Shown: positions 61,028 to 64,000 of the stretch, piece after piece
How positions within the stretch are numbered: the stretch's first letter is position 1
Layout of the letters: every line of letters begins with the position of its first letter
The notes under the pieces: generated by a model
Database searches by the model: none
What the model was told of the DNA's origin: nothing
Seen by the model: only the letters and a program-made list of their open reading frames with translations
NCBI GenBank assembly: GCA_029959085.1
Contig: JARWIR010000050.1
Span: 558,001-622,000 of the forward strand
Length of the DNA: 64,000 nucleotides
From: Nemophila menziesii
Taxonomy: Eukaryota > Streptophyta > Magnoliopsida > Boraginales > Hydrophyllaceae
Direction of reading: 5' to 3'
Made by a program: the position numbers and the translations under genes

Positions 61028-63798
61028 ACTTGACTTAATATATTTCTATTTGGATTGACCATGATATGTTACGAAATACTGATATTGCCTCTAATGGTTT
61101 CATCTCAACTACTTATCTGGACCGCATGATGCCAAATATTACAATTTTCTGGATTCCTAAGTCAGGATGATTCGAAATTATAATCGAGACAAATAATTAA
61201 TGGCCAGTAGTGATCAAACCAAGAAGTAAATTTATTTACATAGACGATCACAACTATTGTTTTTCCTGTTTTTCTCGATGCTAGTCCGAGAGAAATCTGG
61301 TATAACTAATCCAAATTTTAGTTAAGAAGTATCAGCAGTAATATTCCTTTATAGATCACATAATAAATATAATGATGAATGAACAAATTAGAAATTACCT
61401 CACAAAAACAGCCAGAAACCTAAAATCCCTGGAGAATATAAGGCCAAATTGAACCTCCGGTTTATGTGTTGTGTAAAATATCCATAAACATGAATTAGCA
61501 CACATTCAACAATTGGCCAAGTTTGTTACATTTAAGTATATCGTATTTTTAACATGGTGGCAAGTGTTATATTCTATTGCGATTGGTTTGTATAGAAGTC
61601 AAATTGCTCAACATTTGGGTTTCAAGTCTAGCTTGTGTGATTTCGTCATCTGCATTGTTTGAAGAGTATTTGTGTTGGTCCATTGTAAATGGGCATAATT
61701 TATGTGGTTCATCTATATGTGTTCCCTACATATCCATATGTGTAGATTGTGTATTTCACCTTTTAACATACGCCAACACAATATTGTATCGTATTTCATC
61801 AAATTAAGTAAAGACGTAAATCTACAAACGCAAAACTTTACAATTCTTCGGAGATACTAATCATTATATATGTAGAAAATCGAATGTGAGGGATTTCCAT
61901 CCTTCTCAACATCTTGAGGAAGCTTCCGGAAGAAATCTATATTTAAGAAAAACTAACATCTTGTTACTAACTAATTCAAATTAGTCTTGCGTTTTATGTT
62001 TTCCTAAAAAAGAAACTTAACAGATGTGGCCATGTTAAAATATTTTCACCACAGATGGCTCTTGAAATGATCATTGTTTTGCCAATGGTAACATATTAGT
62101 CAATGCAAAAATTTACACAATACAGTTTATTATGATCTAAATCATACTACAAATACAAAAATATTTAACTCACTGTGTATTCCATAAACGAGGTACCAAA
62201 AGTCGGCAATCTGGATTGGTGACAGGTTCCATGTAAAAACGTAGAGAAAAATCAAATTCTTTGATTTTATAATAGATGTGCTTCGAATAATCGACGTCTA
62301 TAGCTTAATATCAATACAGTCTGTTACGCAACATGCCCAAAAAAATTAAAAGTTGTAGTCTATGACAAAAATAAAAATCCAGATTAAGATCAAATTTCTC
62401 ACTCCAAATGTACCTTTACTGCAAAACAAATAGAAAAATGCATTATAACACCTAATTACTCATTCGTGTAATTAAAAATTGGAGTTTAAGACAAAAAGTT
62501 CACTTACAGTTCAGAAAGATTATTATAACAATTAAAATCAAAATTCAAAACCAAAAAAGAAAAAAAGAAAAGTAAGGAAAAAGGCACTAATCTAGAAGAG
62601 AATTCCATTAATTACCAGAATCGATCAAGAACTCACTATACTTTTCGAAATGCAATATTACACCAAATTGCTCACTCCATTATTCTCAACGTCTCACTTC
62701 TTGTGGATTAACAGGTTTTTAACGGTCATAATAATGGTCATTGACTTAAAAGTTGTATAAGTGATGAGATTTGGTTAAAGTTAAATCAATTTTTAAGAGT
62801 TTCAATCGTAAATAATAATTACGTGATGAAATTAGGTAAAATTAAATAAATTATTTAGACTTTCAATGATTAAAAATAATTTTTTACCTTAATTTGAGTT
62901 TTTCGATTGTTGATAATGTAACCAAAATCGGGTTGATGATGGTTGCCGCGGCTCTCTTGTACATGAGAGGTGCTTGGTGGGAAGGTTAGATCTGAGTGTG
63001 AAAAGACGAGTTTACCTTAATTTGATTTTTTAACCGAATGCTTATGAGAAGAAATGAGTGATCTTTGTGAAATTTTATGGGAGGCAAGAATAATCAAAAC
63101 TAAAACAGAAGATAAGAGTAATTTAAGGGAATTATTAGAAACAAAAAAAAATCAAACGTGTGTGAAAAAATTGGGAATTATATGAAAAGGAGTGACAATT
63201 TTTTTATCAGTCAAAAGTGTTTTAAACGAGGAGTGTAAAACTATAGTGGTTTTTTTTCTATTCTTATTTATGATTAAAATCGTCAAAACCATGTAGAATT
63301 AAAAAAAAATTGTAAAAAATAATTAACGACATTAATAATAATAAGTGGGACAGAAATCCTGTCTGGAAAACCATACATTATAATATAGATTGCAGATTTA
63401 TAACTCTAATGTCAACATTGGGTTTTATACTCTTCAATTTTTTATATGCATAATTCACTTGAATTGCATAATATAGGAACCTAATTATTATTTTTATAAT
63501 ATATGACATATTGTAAAATTAACTACGAATGTATTAGAAGCAAAAGTTTTAGATTAAAAGTTAGATTTAAAATATGTTTCATATTTATAACATATAATCA
63601 TTTTTCAAAACATATAACTCAAATATATCTCGTTTCACGTGTTTATATTTTTAAATTTTTTACTTTTAGTAATAAATAAAATACCTCCTTTAACATTAAA
63701 ATAAGGTGAAACTCCCATATTGTCTTAAAAGGTAAATATATGTTACTTGATTTTTTAACCCATGACAATTTATCTATTCTATTATATCTATTATATAT
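61028..63798. other. B3 stretch, no gene recognised
   Basis: This is a copy of 40867-43645. A short insertion (TATGAAAAGGAG) lies near 63180. Nothing further is recognised. Confidence 0.55.
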
Positions 63799-64000
63799 AG
63801 GGAAATTCTTCAATCCAATATTGGATGGACCAGCCATTTATATTATGACATGGCCGTGTTTTTAGAATTCCTTAAACTAATATTTAGACATGTGTTTTGT
63901 TATTATATCCAACTCTCTTGATTTTTAGATATCCACAAACTAATATTTTGACATGTGTTTTGTTATTATATCCAACTATCTTGATTGATATATTGGATTA
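63799..64000. mobile_element. MITE with CCAATATTGGAT ends, copy B3 (cut by window edge)
   Basis: This is the left end and interior of the element described at 43646-43875, including both internal GACATGTGTTTTGTTATTAT copies. The right end lies outside the window. Confidence 0.7.

Larger units (their letters stand above)
51698..64000. repeat. Array B, unit B3 (runs off the window)
   Basis: This is the fullest B copy. It contains the leader also seen in B2, a longer transposase remnant, the SCL3 fragment, the 486-bp tandem duplication, the foldback MITE and the start of the CCAATATTGGAT MITE. It is very similar to B1 from 52305 onward. A duplicated phrase near 52690-52750 (TTTATTTGTTCAAAATTATA) and another near 52970-53010 are local slippage. 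Confidence 0.95.

Noticed and set aside
32253..64000. CACTA terminal inverted repeats around the transposase remnants
   Set aside because: I looked for CACTACAAGAAA-like ends on both sides in all three units. The CACTA words present (for example CACTACTTTTTT in array A) belong to other repeats and are not paired.

Overview
The window looks like nuclear intergenic DNA from a eudicot plant. It is strongly AT-rich, and it carries spliced remnants of plant gene families (an RNI/LRR protein of the RAD7/rhp7-like type and a SCARECROW-LIKE 3 GRAS protein), a CACTA (En/Spm) transposase, a tRNA-derived SINE and several MITE-like elements. I see no intact protein-coding gene, no rRNA or tRNA gene and no CRISPR array. 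Everything coding-like is a fragment or a pseudogene. The species cannot be named from the sequence.

Two unrelated tandem segmental arrays dominate. Array A (1-15008 and 21648-about 30215) has four units, here called A0 to A3. A0 is a partial unit cut by the window edge (1-3686). A1 is 4258-11329, A2 is 11330-15008 and A3 is 21648-30215. In A1, A2 and A3 the minus strand holds the last four exons of an rhp7-like LRR gene, each copy with different damage. Units also carry an AT/GA microsatellite, a GAGTACTC-type minisatellite and a degenerate roughly 33-bp 'AGGGACCTATAGTGCAAT' repeat. A0 and A1 resemble each other more than either resembles A3.

Between A2 and A3 (15009-21647) lies a composite of unrelated repeats: a partly duplicated unknown element (C', 15009-15990), a hAT-like non-autonomous element with GGTTCGGTTCG-type ends (17922-18652), and a degenerate multi-family minisatellite (19230-20470). 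The last is followed by an LTR-like segment with a TATA box, as in Tat-lineage Ty3/Gypsy elements. After A3 comes region C (30216-32252), whose right end matches C' at the end of A2.

Array B has three units: B1 32253-44762, B2 44763-about 50210 and B3 51698-64000 (cut by the window edge). Each unit contains, in order, a broken CACTA TNP2-type transposase on the plus strand and, about 2 kb further on, a 5'-truncated SCL3 (GRAS domain) fragment. B1 and B3 also carry a 487-bp tandem duplication, a roughly 306-bp foldback MITE and a second MITE with CCAATATTGGAT ends. B2 has lost two internal segments and its whole 3' half. Shared and private stop codons in the SCL3 fragments make B1 and B3 sister copies, with B2 older or independent.

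No genes cooperate here in an operon or pathway sense. The biological content is a record of gene-fragment capture, tandem amplification, deletion at short microhomologies and insertion of small transposons. The best candidates for something unusual are the triplicated CACTA plus SCL3-fragment module, with a 99-codon GRAS ORF that starts at a newly created ATG, and the 191-bp Mutator-type MITE with a perfect 9-bp target duplication and two empty sites inside the window.
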